A stretch of 64,000 nucleotides of DNA from Seriola aureovittata (taxonomy: Eukaryota; Chordata; Actinopteri; Carangiformes; Carangidae), in assembly GCF_021018895.1 (NCBI RefSeq), contig NC_079373.1, positions 24,565,376-24,629,375 on the forward strand. The letters are read 5' to 3'. Under the pieces are notes generated by a model. The model searched no databases, had not been told where the DNA came from, and saw only the letters and a list, made by a program, of their open reading frames with translations. Every line of letters starts with the position of its first letter. The stretch's first letter is position 1. Below are positions 1 through 13,700 of the stretch, piece after piece. The position numbers and the translations under genes were made by a program.

Positions 1-438
1 AATGCCACTGTGTTTTCAGATCTCAACATCTTTGGTGAATACAATGAAATAGAAACAACTGCAAAAACTATGAATGTAAGACCCAGGTTGAAATGAACTG
101 GAATTGTCTTTTACATCCATTCTTGTCCACATTTCTAATCTCAAGTCTGCTGCTCTTTTCCAAAAGACATTTGTGAGCACTATTTACACACATTGCAAAT
201 GTTTTCAGCAAATTGTAGATATATTTCTATGCATTTCATGCGTGAGCCACGAGTACAATACATGTGTGCATTAGTTCAACATGTCAAGATTAGCAGTAGT
301 GGAAATTAGCTGGTGCAAATTGCAGCTTGTATGTTGCAACTTTGGTGAAACGGGCCCCCGATCTGTACAGATTTTTCAATAAAAGGTACCCCCTGTTGCT
401 AAAGGGTTACCAAATGTGTAGCATGTCTTAAGTCCTAC

Positions 439-540
439 CTTTCATGTAATTTCTGTTGTGTGGTGCAGGCCTGTTTCGTGCCTCCACTGGACCCCGCTGG
501 TAACTGCAGTTTCTGAACAAAGCGAGGCGGACAGAGGGAT
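439..540 (-). CDS. lrriq1: LRRIQ1 exon 22 (residues 1482-1516, last exon seen)
   Basis: It runs from acceptor attctcctag| to donor GAAAG|GTAGGA, 102 nt, phase 1 to 1. DPSVRLALFRN matches human DSTVRLALFKN. If the donor is ignored the frame stops at TAA 430-428. Human has roughly 100 more residues, and no matching exon is visible in 1-438, so the true end probably lies outside the window. Confidence 0.85.
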
Positions 541-3500
541 CTAGGAGAATAAGAGAAAAAGGGTCAAAGAAGGACAAGGCAGACCTAAAACCAGAAGCAG
601 AAAACCAGGACCTAACATTCGGAAAATATTAGAACAGCTCTCTGGTTCCACTGAGGCAGATGCCATTTGGAGTTACAGCCGACATAGACCTGTGTGTTGG
701 TGGAGCAAGATGACAAGAGCTCTGCTATTGGAATCATGCATTTGCAATTCTGATCAAAGAGCAGCCTCCCTCTACACGAGCGTGGCATGATAAATATGGC
801 AGGACTACTGTTTCTTGGAGCAGAGCAGAGGTGAGGTCACCTTTCACTGTAGCCGCACTCCGACACCACAATGAAACAGAATGAAAGTCTTCGTGGGATG
901 AATTGTCAAGAGGTTTCTTGGCAATCGTTATTTCCTTTGCAGGCTCTCAAATAAAGCCCAATAAGAGACGACAGGCCCTGACTTCTGCTGTCTGTTATGG
1001 CTCGTTAACGTACATGGGGTGGAAAGGTTCGCTGCTGTTGAAGCACGGTTGAAGGAACAAAGATGATAATGATAAGAGGCAAAAATTAGTTTGGATTTTT
1101 TCCCTTTTAGAAAATGGATTTATGTCATAAGAGGAGTTCCTCCCATGTTGTGAGGGATATTTGGGGTTCAAAGATTTAGAATGAGGAGACAGACAGAAAC
1201 ATTAGTTCAGGTGTAGACAGCTTTGATACTTTTATGGACCGACCAAATTGGTTCGATACTATCTACGATCGAAAAATGCCACGTCATTCGATACCAAGTT
1301 TCAGTACCTAAGGAGTAGAGGAGTAAATCTCATCAGCGTCAGTGAGCCAATAAGCATGCAGCATGTTTGGACCTAACAATGCTGGTGATTGGCTGTTTAT
1401 TTACACGAACATGTTTGAGCGTGTTATGAGATCGAGCTTGGAAAAGTAAAACTAAAATTTGTACCGTTATGTGTGTTGTAATTGTCTTTTTGTTATAATG
1501 GATTTGATAAAATTGTTTCAGAAAAAAGTATTGTTAAGAATCGGTATCGGTGTCAGGACCAATATCGAAAATTCAACGATACCCAGCTCTAGGTGTGGAG
1601 GGATCACTGAGCTTCGGATTTGAGCTGATTTAGGAAGAAAACCCTGAGAGCTTCTGCCTTCGTAATCTTCATATTTGGTTATATATCATATAGCATTTAG
1701 CTAACAATAATGTATCAGAGTGATTCTGTTAAACCTGAAATATTGCACGTACAACAGAAAAGCTCATTAACCTCATACAAATCCCAAATTTATAATCCTA
1801 CCAATACAATTCTACACACACTGACCCCTAAGTTTCTTCTGCTGTTGCTTCTTCGACTTCATCTTCTGAGCTCTCCTCAGCATCAGATGAGCTGTGTGGC
1901 TGTCGGTAAAGCCCCTGGAGACAAAAGGACAGATGTGTCACACAGAAAATCCCTTTCAGTGAAATAACAACACACATACACACACGTCATGGGGACAAAA
2001 AGAGTCAAAATCTAATAATAAAAACACAACGTGGATGATTTACCATTCTTCCAGAATCTTTTCTGATCTTGCAGTGAGACCACTGAGCACTGAAGATGAG
2101 GCAGCAGATTTGTTTCTGAAATAAAGAGATTTTGTCCTTAAAAATATAAAGTGAGATGCAGAAGTGTACAATTTCATGTTTTCTGATATTGTTTATAATA
2201 TGATGGTTATACGGTACTAGGGCAAATACAATTTAATAGTGTACTGCAATGTAATGAAGAAGGAGAATAGAAAATCGGGAATCTAATGTCACTGAGTAAA
2301 TTGCTTTGGGTTCAATATATACGAACGAACAATGTCTGAAAGTCAAAATAATCCAGGTACAGTAAACAAAAAGTGAGAATATGAGGAATCCAGCTCAGGT
2401 AACACCTACAGTAACACATGACTTAGACTCACGCAGCATTACTGTGATATCACTAAAAGAAATACTAATAAACACTGTTCGCTATAACTGTCACTACTTG
2501 AATAGTTTTTCTTTCTCTGCCTCAAATGTTGTGAGAGATTCATGTAAACTCAGTGAAACAGAAATTAAGTGGATTACAGCACTTTTACTTCCTGTGGGTT
2601 GTCTTACCTGTTGGAGCCCTCTGGGGAAATTCTCTGCCCAGTGGAGTCCACCTGTTCTCCAGCCACCCAGGCCTGCTTTGGCCTCCATGACGGTGGTGGT
2701 GGTGGTGGTGGTGGTGGGAGTGTGTGCTGGGAGGGTTCAGGAAAGGCCTCCAGAGGCTGAAATACATGAATCAGTGTCAGCAAGAATTTACAGTTTCTGT
2801 CACTTTATGTGAGTTTTTATAGCTTGCTTTATAAAAAAAAAAAAAAAAAAAACAGCCAAGCTTTAGATTATCTTAAAAAAGTGGTTAATTTACTGGAGTG
2901 GTCTTTACATTCAGATTTTAGTTTTCAACTCTGGAAACGTTACATCTGTCTGAGTAAAAATTGAATCTTCATTTGAGATGTGCTCAGAAATCTGTGAGGC
3001 TGAAGCTCTTAGTGGAAAGTTTAAGCTCTCTCTAGACAACATAGAGTCCTCAGTATACCCTTGGGAAAATGAAATATAATGTATATAATAATGTCCAGTT
3101 TCATTTAACTCAAGTGCATGTTTTCATTCGAGGTATTTGGCTGACACAAAGCAAGTTTTCACACCCGAGGAATGCTCATATGTAAGTCAAACTAACAGCT
3201 TAATTACTCTCCAGATCCCATTTTTTCTTTGTCCAAACGCTAAATTGTTCATCCCCGCCTTTGATGTGTACCTCAGTGTCAACATATTGAAGCCAGCCAC
3301 GACAGCAGCTGCACCGCATCAGCTGGCCGAAAGCGGCTACCATGATGTACAGCGCTGAGCATGCTCCAAAGAAAAGATCCACCAAGAGGTAAATGAAAGG
3401 GGGGAAAAAACAGGACCACAGTCGGCCAGTGTGAAAAATGACATCTGCTGGTGCTGAGCAACCTTCAGCCCTCCAGGAAATAATCTTGTTTTTCAAGGGA

Positions 3501-6170
3501 ATAAATTTAAAGATCAATCAGGGGGAGAGTGAGACAAATCCTGGAGGGGGCAATAAGCAAGATGAGAGAGGGGCAGGGCAAGGAAATAAGTCTTCCTTTG
3601 ACATCACACAGGGGCTGGTAAATCCCGAAATCCCCAAATTCACTGGCCACTTTCCGTATAACACCAGCACACCAGGTTTTAAGAGTATTAGAGAATGTGG
3701 CGGGACAGTTGCTTCACCTTCAGAGAGAGTGGCTCCTCTGAGACAGAGTGACATCTGGAAGGTGAGTCTTCACACAGCGGCAATGTCCAGTGTCTCTCTA
3801 GTGCTGCCTTTGTGAAAATAAAAAGGTTTTTTTTTTTTTTTTTACATACATATACATATATTACTTTTAATATATTTTATACTATATTTTATATGAATAC
3901 TGTATAATATACAAGAGTGAAGGGAGTTCTTCAGAGTCAACAACAGGTTAGAGTGATAGCTCATAAAGATTTGTGGATGTGCGTGGTGTGTGTATATGGG
4001 TGTCTTCTGTCTTGTAAGTGTCCACTTGTGCATACGTAAGTGTGTAAGTATATGCACAGGTGTTTGCACATGTGTCTGTGTATGCATCTTTGCAGATTTG
4101 CACGTGTGCAGGTTTGTGTGTGTGTGTGTGTGTGTGTGTGTTGAGAGAGGTGTTCAGTGAGCACTTGTATGTATTTGTGCATCTTTTTTTATGGGCCTCT
4201 GTGCAGGTTTGTGTGTCTGATGGGGCAAGGGGGGGGGGGGGTCAGGGTTGGGGAATTACTGAACCATGAAAGTGACTAACACATGAACTTGTGTGCATAC
4301 CTCATCAAGGACAAATTCATCCACGTCTACCTCCTCAAAGGTTTCGTCCTCTCCGCTGTCGGTGCATGTGACAGCAGCGAGAGCAGATGCGAGCCTCCTC
4401 CTCAGAGCGAAGCCCCTCCAGAACGCCTGGAGGTACCCAAAGAAAGAAATAGAAGAAACCTCTCCATGAATCACGGGGCAAACGTAAATATTGTGTGTTA
4501 TCCCATTAGAGAGATAAAACATGTTAACCCCTCTTTTAATTGCTGAGCGTTCTGCTGTCTGAACTCTGCGTGACTCCGGGCTGCTCCGAGACAAATGGAG
4601 CTCCAGTGTGCCTCTAAATCCTCCAATTCCCAATGGGCTTTTTTTTGGGGGGGGGGGGGCACACTTTACTTCAAGTTGAGCCGAGCAGGAATCCTAGAAC
4701 TCTTACTACCACACTTTGAAACTGATTGATCACTCTGTACAACCCCAACATGCATACACACTAATCTACTACGCCACCAGCCCCCCACCCCACCTTCTAC
4801 CTCTGAGGGCCCTGAAGGACTCATCAAACACTCTTTGTGTTGAGAAGGGATTTGGGTTTAAGTGTTGAGTAGCATGTTTTTTAGAACAGCATCCTACACC
4901 TATACAGAGGATTAGCCAAATAAGCCTCCACAGCACGTATGAGGCCTGAAGACGGATGTTTAAGGGTGAAAATGACACATTTTCAGATGTCCACTGTGTG
5001 AGAGTGATATTAGCCTGTGTGTGCCTGGTGTTATAATTTACACATAGATAATAACAGTCTTCTATCTATTCTGAATGGCAGTTAGGCTTTAAAATATTGA
5101 TTCATTGCAGATCTCATTTGACTTTTAATGCATATGTACATAACAGACATAACTGACCTGATGAGTGAATTGAATTAACTCAATTAATACATCATTGTTA
5201 CCAATAAATCAAATTCAGATACCACAATAATGTTCGTTGGAACTTTGTTCCCAGCACTGAACCAATCGGCAAAAGTGTCAGTAGGGAGTTTTTACCCTCG
5301 AAGCAGCGTAACTTTGTCCTTTCTAAATCAGTGGTTCTCAAACTTTTTCACATTAAAGACCCACGTTTAATAAGATTTTGTCCCAGATTTTTGCTTCTAG
5401 ATGCGTTATTACAAAAAGTGCTTGAAACCCATGACTAAAATAGTCATACATTCTGTCATTGTGTTTCTTATGGATGGAAATGTAGTGAAAATAAATTATT
5501 CTGGGGACCTCTCGGAACCCCCTTTGAGAACCACTGTTCTAAATGTCTGGATTGGCAGCTAGTGTTGTAGTAACGGGCGTATTGCCACAACAGAGAACTC
5601 AATTTAAGTTACCGGTGTACGCACAGTAAGAAAAGCAAGTGACGCAGTTGAATTTCGGCCCCGTAATTTAGAGTATGACTCAACTCATTGGATTTAACCT
5701 TGTTATTTAGACTAATTATAATAATCTTTATTGTCCACAGATGTGGAAATTTCCCTTTGGTTTCGCAGGCTGGTTAAAACACATCATTGGAACTTAAACA
5801 ATAAATGCAATAATGAATTAACATGATTCCAGTGTGAATGATGCTTACGAGTTTAACACAGTTTTTGTATTTGGTATAAAGGACTTTCTGTAAATGTTTT
5901 TGGTTGCTATTGTAGCTCTAAAGCATCTTCCTGAGGGCAGTTTTGTGAATTCAAAAACATGCAAATATTTGACAGAATTCCAACAGTTTTACCTGGATGA
6001 TTGTTGCTGCACAATCGTTAATATAGGAAGGTCCCGACTCTGGCGCTCCTCCGCCACCTCCTCTTCCCCCTCCCTTCTCAGCTGTGAGGGGGCTGCTGAT
6101 GTTCCCACATTTTTGTCTGTATTCCCTCCACCACTGCTGAATCACAACTGCTGCTGTGCTGCTCCAGAAA

Positions 6171-6237
<67 letters not shown>

Positions 6238-7715
6238 GTGAAGGATATATACATGATGTCATAGCACCTTCATCTTTCAAAACATGAATTTATTCCTGAG
6301 CTGACATCTGGAGAGCAGGACCCTGGAGAGTTTAAGCCTGTCCAGAGCCACCCTTCATATCAAAGATCTATCGTCCTCCCAAAGATAGCGCAGTGTTAAT
6401 GATGAAGCTGCGTGTTAGAATGAATAAGATGTTCAACATCTTCTGCCGTAAATCAAATAGAGGAGGCTCCAATGATGACAAATGCTCCGCCAGCAGAAAC
6501 TAATAAAATGCTGAGCTGCTATAAAAAGTATTATATAAAAAAAGAGGGTGTTTGCTCTCAGTCAGCTGTGTCCAGTTGTGTACAATATAACAGTTTGGAG
6601 GCTTTCATTACATCAGCTGATCTCATTGGTTTGTTTTCAACAGGATAATGTTGAAAACTACTGACTCAGAAAATTTGGTGAATTACTTTCTTGGGTCCAG
6701 GTCTTGATGGTTGGACACATGTGCCATTTCCAGATGGGAGGAGTGAAGGCCCGTCTTTAAAACTGTTGTAACAGTATCTAATGTGTCACACCAGTTCTTG
6801 ATATTGTTCTTGCTTGGAGTAACTGCTGGAACTTTTCCAGTGGGCTCCGTGTGTGAGTGCTCAGAAAGCTTTTCAGCACTGGTACTGTCCACGTCCAGTG
6901 TTTTCTCAGGTGTTGTTCGGCCTGCAGACACAGTGGTGTCGCCATATTCATGGGCGAATCTCTGGTCCACAGCCAGCTTCAGAGTCTCAGCGAAGTGTCG
7001 GCAGGAGCTTTTCACAGCATCCAGGTGAGGTGAGGCGTTACTGTGAACAGAAACCCACAAAAACGCACTGTTTTAGGCGTGGGTGCTCACTTTTTAGGAT
7101 ATATGCATGACCCACACACAGAAAATTACAATTACATCCTATCTTAGCTCCAGTCTCCATGAATCACAGTCACGCCTAGTACCTGGAATAACTGTATGTA
7201 GTGGCTAATGTGGACTGGACAGGCCCTCCTTTATGCAGTCAACGAACCTGTTAGTGATGACTGCATGCCAATTCCAGGTTTAGCCACAAATATATATTGA
7301 AAGCAGCTGTTTTCCAATTCAAAAGCTTTCATTTAAACGTAAGAATTGGTTTGATTGTTTTTTATTTGATATTGAACGGATGTATGTAGGAAAAAGTTAG
7401 AGAAAGAAAACTGTAGCTGCAATCAATCAAACATCTGACACTATATCAATATCTTTGCTTACTAAAATCTAAGTCAAAGTTTTGTTGTGTTATGATATTA
7501 AATCATTCAAACAAACAGAATGCAAGCAGTTGTAACTCAAAAGGTCTGCACTTCATATCAGGCTCAGTAATTTAATTTAAGACAAACTGTTATGAAATGG
7601 TATGTATGCAGTATCCTGCAACACTGAAAAATCTAACTCTAAATTAATGGAATATCAGATTTTTCTGACATTTAGTTCTTACTCTTGACCGGTTCATCAG
7701 AGGTGAGGTGGGTGC

Positions 7716-7750
<35 letters not shown>

Positions 7751-10700
7751 TATGTGCCTCCCTGCTCTGTGTGTGCCCTAATACCATATAATGTCTCTTT
7801 CATTGAGGGGATAAACTGACTACAAAGCCACCTCAATGGAAACTTAATGAATCTATTAGCAATGCTTGGCTCTGCTCCCCCCGTCACCCTCCCTGTGCTC
7901 CACCCTGAGGGGCCAGCGATGCTTCAGTACCCAGCCAGTCTGGAAGGCCTGTAGCCTTAGGTAGTACAGCCTCTTCTTCTCTACAAAGACCAACTCTTCA
8001 CTCTCAGTGGGACAAGAAAGAGAGGAGTCGGGAGGTTCAAAAGGACTGTGACACAAACGACCCCTCCTCCCTGTACCTGCTGGTTCACTGCAGGGTCACC
8101 ATGAACATGTAAAGCACTGGTATAAGAGAGCGGGACAACATTTTAAAAATGTTAAACCTGCAGTATAACATGTTCATGATGGGAAAATAATAATCACAGC
8201 GTACATATTGATTATTACTAGCCCATGTCTGTCTGTAAACTTGTTTGTAGATAGCAAAATCTGCATTGGTTACTTGTTTTTTTCGATTATTTCAATGTAC
8301 GTATTGGCATATGAGTAATGTTTTTATACAGACTTGACAAAAAGGGAAGAGCCCAGTATCCATAGGAAGTAAATTCTTATTGAATAATGTGCAGCCTCCA
8401 AACTATGTGAAACGTCTGTTCAGTGGCAAAGCCAGAAGTACAGTTCCCTTTAATAAGCAAAGTGGAAAGTAAGAGTGGGGAGGTTGAGGTGATGGATGGG
8501 TGTGTAGCGCATCCCACATTCATGTGAACCACAAGTGATTCTCTAACTGCAAATACCTTTATTCCTGGATCCAAACCATGGAAACTTGAAGTGTCTGTTA
8601 TGTATTTTATGTGCACATTTATTGCAGTGTCTTGTTGAATATTAATTATGAAGCCAATTACTTTAAGACAACATTGAAGATTGATTTCATTTTACTACAT
8701 TAATCCCCAGCTTGTCTCTCTATGAGAAGAAGAAGAGTAAAGGAAGCTTTGGAAGATTTTCTTCCACAAAAAGTTACTTTTCTATGGATTTCTCTATCGT
8801 ACATGATCACTGGAGGGCACAGAAACATTTGTTTTATGCATCTGCTCTGTTTGAGACACTTGTTTTCCAACTACGTGCTTGTTTAGAGGGAAAGAGATTT
8901 TAATTAAAGTTAAGTCATATTTGTGAAATAGGCACTTTGTGAAGAACATAGTATTCACACAAAGTTGTGAAACCGTTCCCCTGATAAACCCCATGGTTTC
9001 CCACCGTACAGTCAGCAGCGGACTGGCGTGTGGCACTCCTCTCACCTCCCCTAAACCTCAGTTTGACATGAGGTCAGGCCAGGGGTTAAATGGCTGTGTT
9101 GGTCCTTGCAAAGCCCCCAGAATGGCTCATTGTCCAGAGGCCAGGGGGGTAGAGGGCACACAGTGAGGGGTGAAGCGAAAGGAGCGCAACGCTAACCCCC
9201 CAAGCCATAGGAGTCCTCGGTGTGACCCGTACCCGTAGCCGCCGCCACGTTTCATCTTTTGTGCTGTGTAATTTGGAAGGGTCATGTAGATAAGCAGAAA
9301 GTTGACCACTGTTTTAAGTGTTGGTGGTCCGTCTTCCAAGGGACCGTCAATGTGTGCCGAGGCCAGTGACATCGAAGGACTTGTGAAAATAGATGGACGT
9401 TGTCTTTAGGCTCACTACGCCCTACGTATCAGACATAACAAGGGGATAGCTCACATTCCTGACTGCTTGATGTCTGTCTGTCTGTCTAAAAGAATGATCA
9501 GCGCTTGATTAAAGAAGAGTAATACAACCTCTTATAAATAAATTTATTTTTGTTGAGGAAAACAAAAGATATTTTAAGGTAATTTGGTGTGAAATTAATA
9601 ATTATTTGACACAGAGGAGTTAGAGAGTTAGAGACCATGCCATCTATGAAAACAGTATATGGGAGAGTCACTTCTTCTTCAACACCTTGAAGCTACAGTT
9701 TGATCAAATAAATCTGAGTTAAGTACCCCCCCCTTCCCTACCAAGTCAATTAAACACTTCACTTTACCAACGCAGATCATGTAAGTGTGTTATCACATAA
9801 AGTTAATCCCTGGTGTCAATATTACAGAAGATAATCTGATGAAAAGTATGTTATCTGAGGTAAAAATAAGAACCATCAATCATATTCTTTTTCCTTCATG
9901 GATCCATGACAGCGCTATAAAGAATAACAGTACATTTTGGGACATTACACCCACTTTCACTGACCACTGATGAGGCCTGTGCTCCTCCACACAAAACTGA
10001 CTGACAGTACATCTACACCAGCAGTCAGTACTTTCTTTCTCTTACCTGAGCTCCCTGCTGTGCTGCTGCTGTAAATCACGACTCTGCTTTAGCTGAGCCT
10101 GACAAAACGTTAGGAAGTCGCCCGAGGCCGAGCTGACCTGTGGAACAGCAGGAGCTGACATAAAGGCGTCTGTCTCCTGGCCATCAACGGCTCTCAGGCC
10201 AGCCGCTGCTCTCTGCAGAGTGGATCTGAAAAGGAGAGCAAATCGGATTAAACATCCAATTAAATGTCAAGCTTTGATAGCCTTTATTTTTCATTTTCTA
10301 CAATATCAACAAAATGTCTCAGAATACAAGTAGCCTACTTAAATAGACAATAATTTCCAGCCTTATGACCTTAATTCCTTTTGAAACAACAGATTTGTTT
10401 TTACCAATAGATTAAATACCATGACATCAGCTGTCATATTGATTGTAATACTAAACAATACCACTGCATTTATTTTAAAATGTATGCAAAAAGACTGACA
10501 CGTTGACATTTCAGCTTTTCTATCGCTCTATATAACAGAACAGCACTTTGAATCCACTCTCCACCATTGCAGTGAATACAAACAACCCAGAGTCCCACAG
10601 TTTGTATAAACAACAGTATATTTAAAGACTGGGGCCTTTCATAGCGATATGAATGTGACCCAGAAAATAGACTGAGATTTCAGATGCAGTGGAGAAGTTT

Positions 10701-13700
10701 TTCCAAAATGAGGCTGAAGTCAGAAGGAGTTTGTGTCAAGGCTACAGAATAAGACATGAAGCTTCTGCCCTCAGGCTTGTGCCACGGGGCGTCAGCATGA
10801 TTTGACTTTTACTTTCTGGTCAATAGGCCTCACAAATCAATACAGAGGTTTCAAACTTGGGGTGAATAGATTTCAGTCTTTTTTTTTTTGTTATGTCTCA
10901 TATTTCAAGATGATCATTTAATCACAGATACATCTATTCAGCTGTTGGATAATGATCACCCTCTTAGGTAAAAAAGTTGCTCTAATACAGAAGAGTTAGA
11001 GCTGCAGCTCTGTTTATCTTGACAGGTAGAGTTTGATAAAACAGTTTTGAATCCCTCAGAGGACACTCATCGTACATGCTGTTCTCTATGCTGAGTGTTT
11101 AGTACATTTTGTCTTCCGGACTAACTACACTAATCTATTTACAGTGAATTTGTTGAGCTTCATCCTCTAGTATAAATCATGCACACTGTGATCTGGCATT
11201 AAAATCGAAATCCATTTTGAGACAATGAGCGTAATCTTTAACTTTATTATATCTAAAAGTGTAGTTACACAGCCACTTTGGATAAAAACCCCTACCAAAT
11301 GGAGGTACTATTAGTCTTCAAACTGGAGGGGAGCCCTGAAAGGCAATGAGTCTGGGGGAGAGGTAACCACTGCCTGAGGCTAAGGATGTACAAGCAGAGG
11401 AATCCCAACTATCTGCCAGAGAAACCGACTCTGAGCATCCACCAGCAGAGCACAGGTCAAATGTGGTCTGTGTTCAGTGGGAAAATGTGGAGCTGGAAAC
11501 TCTACAGGACACTAGGGAACAGCAACAATAAAATCCATAAAAATACAAGCCCTCAGGCTATGAAGTCGATTTTTTAAAAACATTTATGAACAACTGGGTT
11601 TCTCAAAATTGATTCCCAGAGCACCACATGCTCTTAAACCGTGCTACCATGTCACCAGAGGAGGATAAAACATGTGTCGAGGGCAAGCTTTTCGTTTCAC
11701 CAGCACATAATGTGTGTTTCTGTGAGTATTTCATGTTGTATGTCTCAAGCTGATTCACCAATCTATGGCTATAATAGACTTTTAAGGGTAGATCTCTTTA
11801 GATTATTTAAAAACAAAGCTCCATCTTACAGTACATCAGCTGTCCCCTACACTCTACGTACCATAACCACTGATTGTACGACTAATAAAGATGGAGCAGA
11901 GGGCAAAGTATTAAATCCGGCTAAAAGAATAAATAAACAAAGATGATGGCAGAGTATTCCTGGTGCTTCAGGTACTTTATCTATATCTATACTTTATTCT
12001 GATTCATGTGTATTCTGATTCATGTTTTGGTTGTGAACCCCTTTCTTCAGACCCTTGTCGAGGATTTAAAAGTTCATACTACAACTAGAGATAGCATGCT
12101 TGGTTTTCCCCACCACAGTGCCACCCTGAGTCAAAGTCGCGACCACAGCGGACGGGATCTGTGCACTGTCAAGAGGGTTACGGTTTTGATGTGGCCCACT
12201 TGGTCTCTCTGACACAGATCGGGATTAGATTCCAACCCTTCGGGCATGTTGTCTGGCTGGCTGTCTTCAAATGAAGCTCCAAACTCAAACGGGACCTTTT
12301 GATTGTTTCATGAGCTCAGCGAGCTGCGGATTGTAATTCAATTCAGGAGTGAACGCCACTTAGACACTGCACTTGGGATAATGCAGAGTAGGCCTATGTA
12401 CTAAATAATTAGATGCCATGTGTTGTTGATGTTTACAATGGATGATTCTTATTAAAGAATTGGGGGGGGGTGGTTTCTTTGAAGCATAAAGCTTCTTGTT
12501 TTCTTGTTGGAATATTGGAAATTGTGTATTTGTCAAGTCTGGTGCAAGTCAGTATTTTTCAAACTAAGCTAGGAGCGTCACAATTTAGATGCTATGAATC
12601 TCTCTCTCACACCTCACAGCTATATCTACATTGACTTCAACCTCAATCTTTCCTAAATTGATATAAATTTCATCCTCCTTTCTGGGGGAAACACTGTTCT
12701 TGGCTCACATTCCTTCATCCTCCTCCTCTTCCTCCTCCTCCTCCTCTAGCCCGTACGTATGAGCACAGGTCCGTATTTCATTTAGTGAAGACTTCCTCCA
12801 AAACACAGGCTCTTAAAGTGGCCCTGATTAATCAAGGCCCAGTGTTTTCTTCTTCCACATCTCCCGGATCAGGGGGGGCTGCCTACAGGGAGTGAAATTC
12901 TTAGCGCTTGCCTTTTGGTGCTTTAATTTAGCCGGTGTTATCACTGGCTCGGGATGAAAGGGCCAGGGCATGAGAGTGGAAATACAGAGGGTTAATTCCA
13001 CTGCTGGCACTGGAGGTTAAGTAAAGTTCAATGAAATATTAAGGTAATGTTTCGCTAAAGGCTTAAGATGGAAAAAAATGAAGACAAGTGACTTGTGTTT
13101 TTTTTTTTTTTTTTTTTTTTTTAAGAAAATAAACAACTAAAAAGGGAAAATTACAAATAAAAAAACATACATTTTTGTTCATGCCATCACTAGTATGGCA
13201 CCAAATAGTCAGTGCTACATGAAGCAGTAATGTTTTACACGTGCAACTGACGTGCAACTTTCGTCCATTTTGATGTTGCTGATTTAATGGTTCAAATGCT
13301 GTTAGATAAACATCCCATAAAATAATTTTCTAAAACTGCAACATTAAGGGCTTTTTGGAGGGGCAAGCAAAGTATAGTTTTTCATATTTTGTATATTTTT
13401 CCGTTACTACATGGGTGTGAGTAACTCTGAGGAGCCAAACCTGCAACAGCTGAGATCATTGCTTATGACAGGCTGACAAAAGCACGAAGAATATAAGTGA
13501 TCAGCGCATATTTTTCATATAAGTCACTGCAACTGTCTTAACATGGGAAAAGTATTCAGGCGCTGTAAGTGAATGACCAAATTGACACTGAAAGGATAAT
13601 TGATTTTTCTGTTGTATCAATATTTTGGGAATTACGAGCACTTAGCATGACGTACGCGCGCACACAGATGTCGGTGGCACGTCGCAGTAATCTAATAGCA

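Noticed and set aside
1812..1914. LRRIQ1 ending at the TAG at 1812-1814
   Set aside because: A phase-compatible donor and a clear downstream exon matching human SVRLALF exist.
3200..3517. Minus-strand ORF with hydrophobic stretch LFFGACSALYIMVAAFG, briefly considered as a tetraspanin exon
   Set aside because: No tetraspanin motif, no fitting splice partners, and it lies within an LRRIQ1 intron in the gene's own strand between exons 18 and 19, whose phases join without it.
9020..9370. Short GC-richer ORFs in the LRRIQ1 intron
   Set aside because: No family resemblance and no fitting splice sites.
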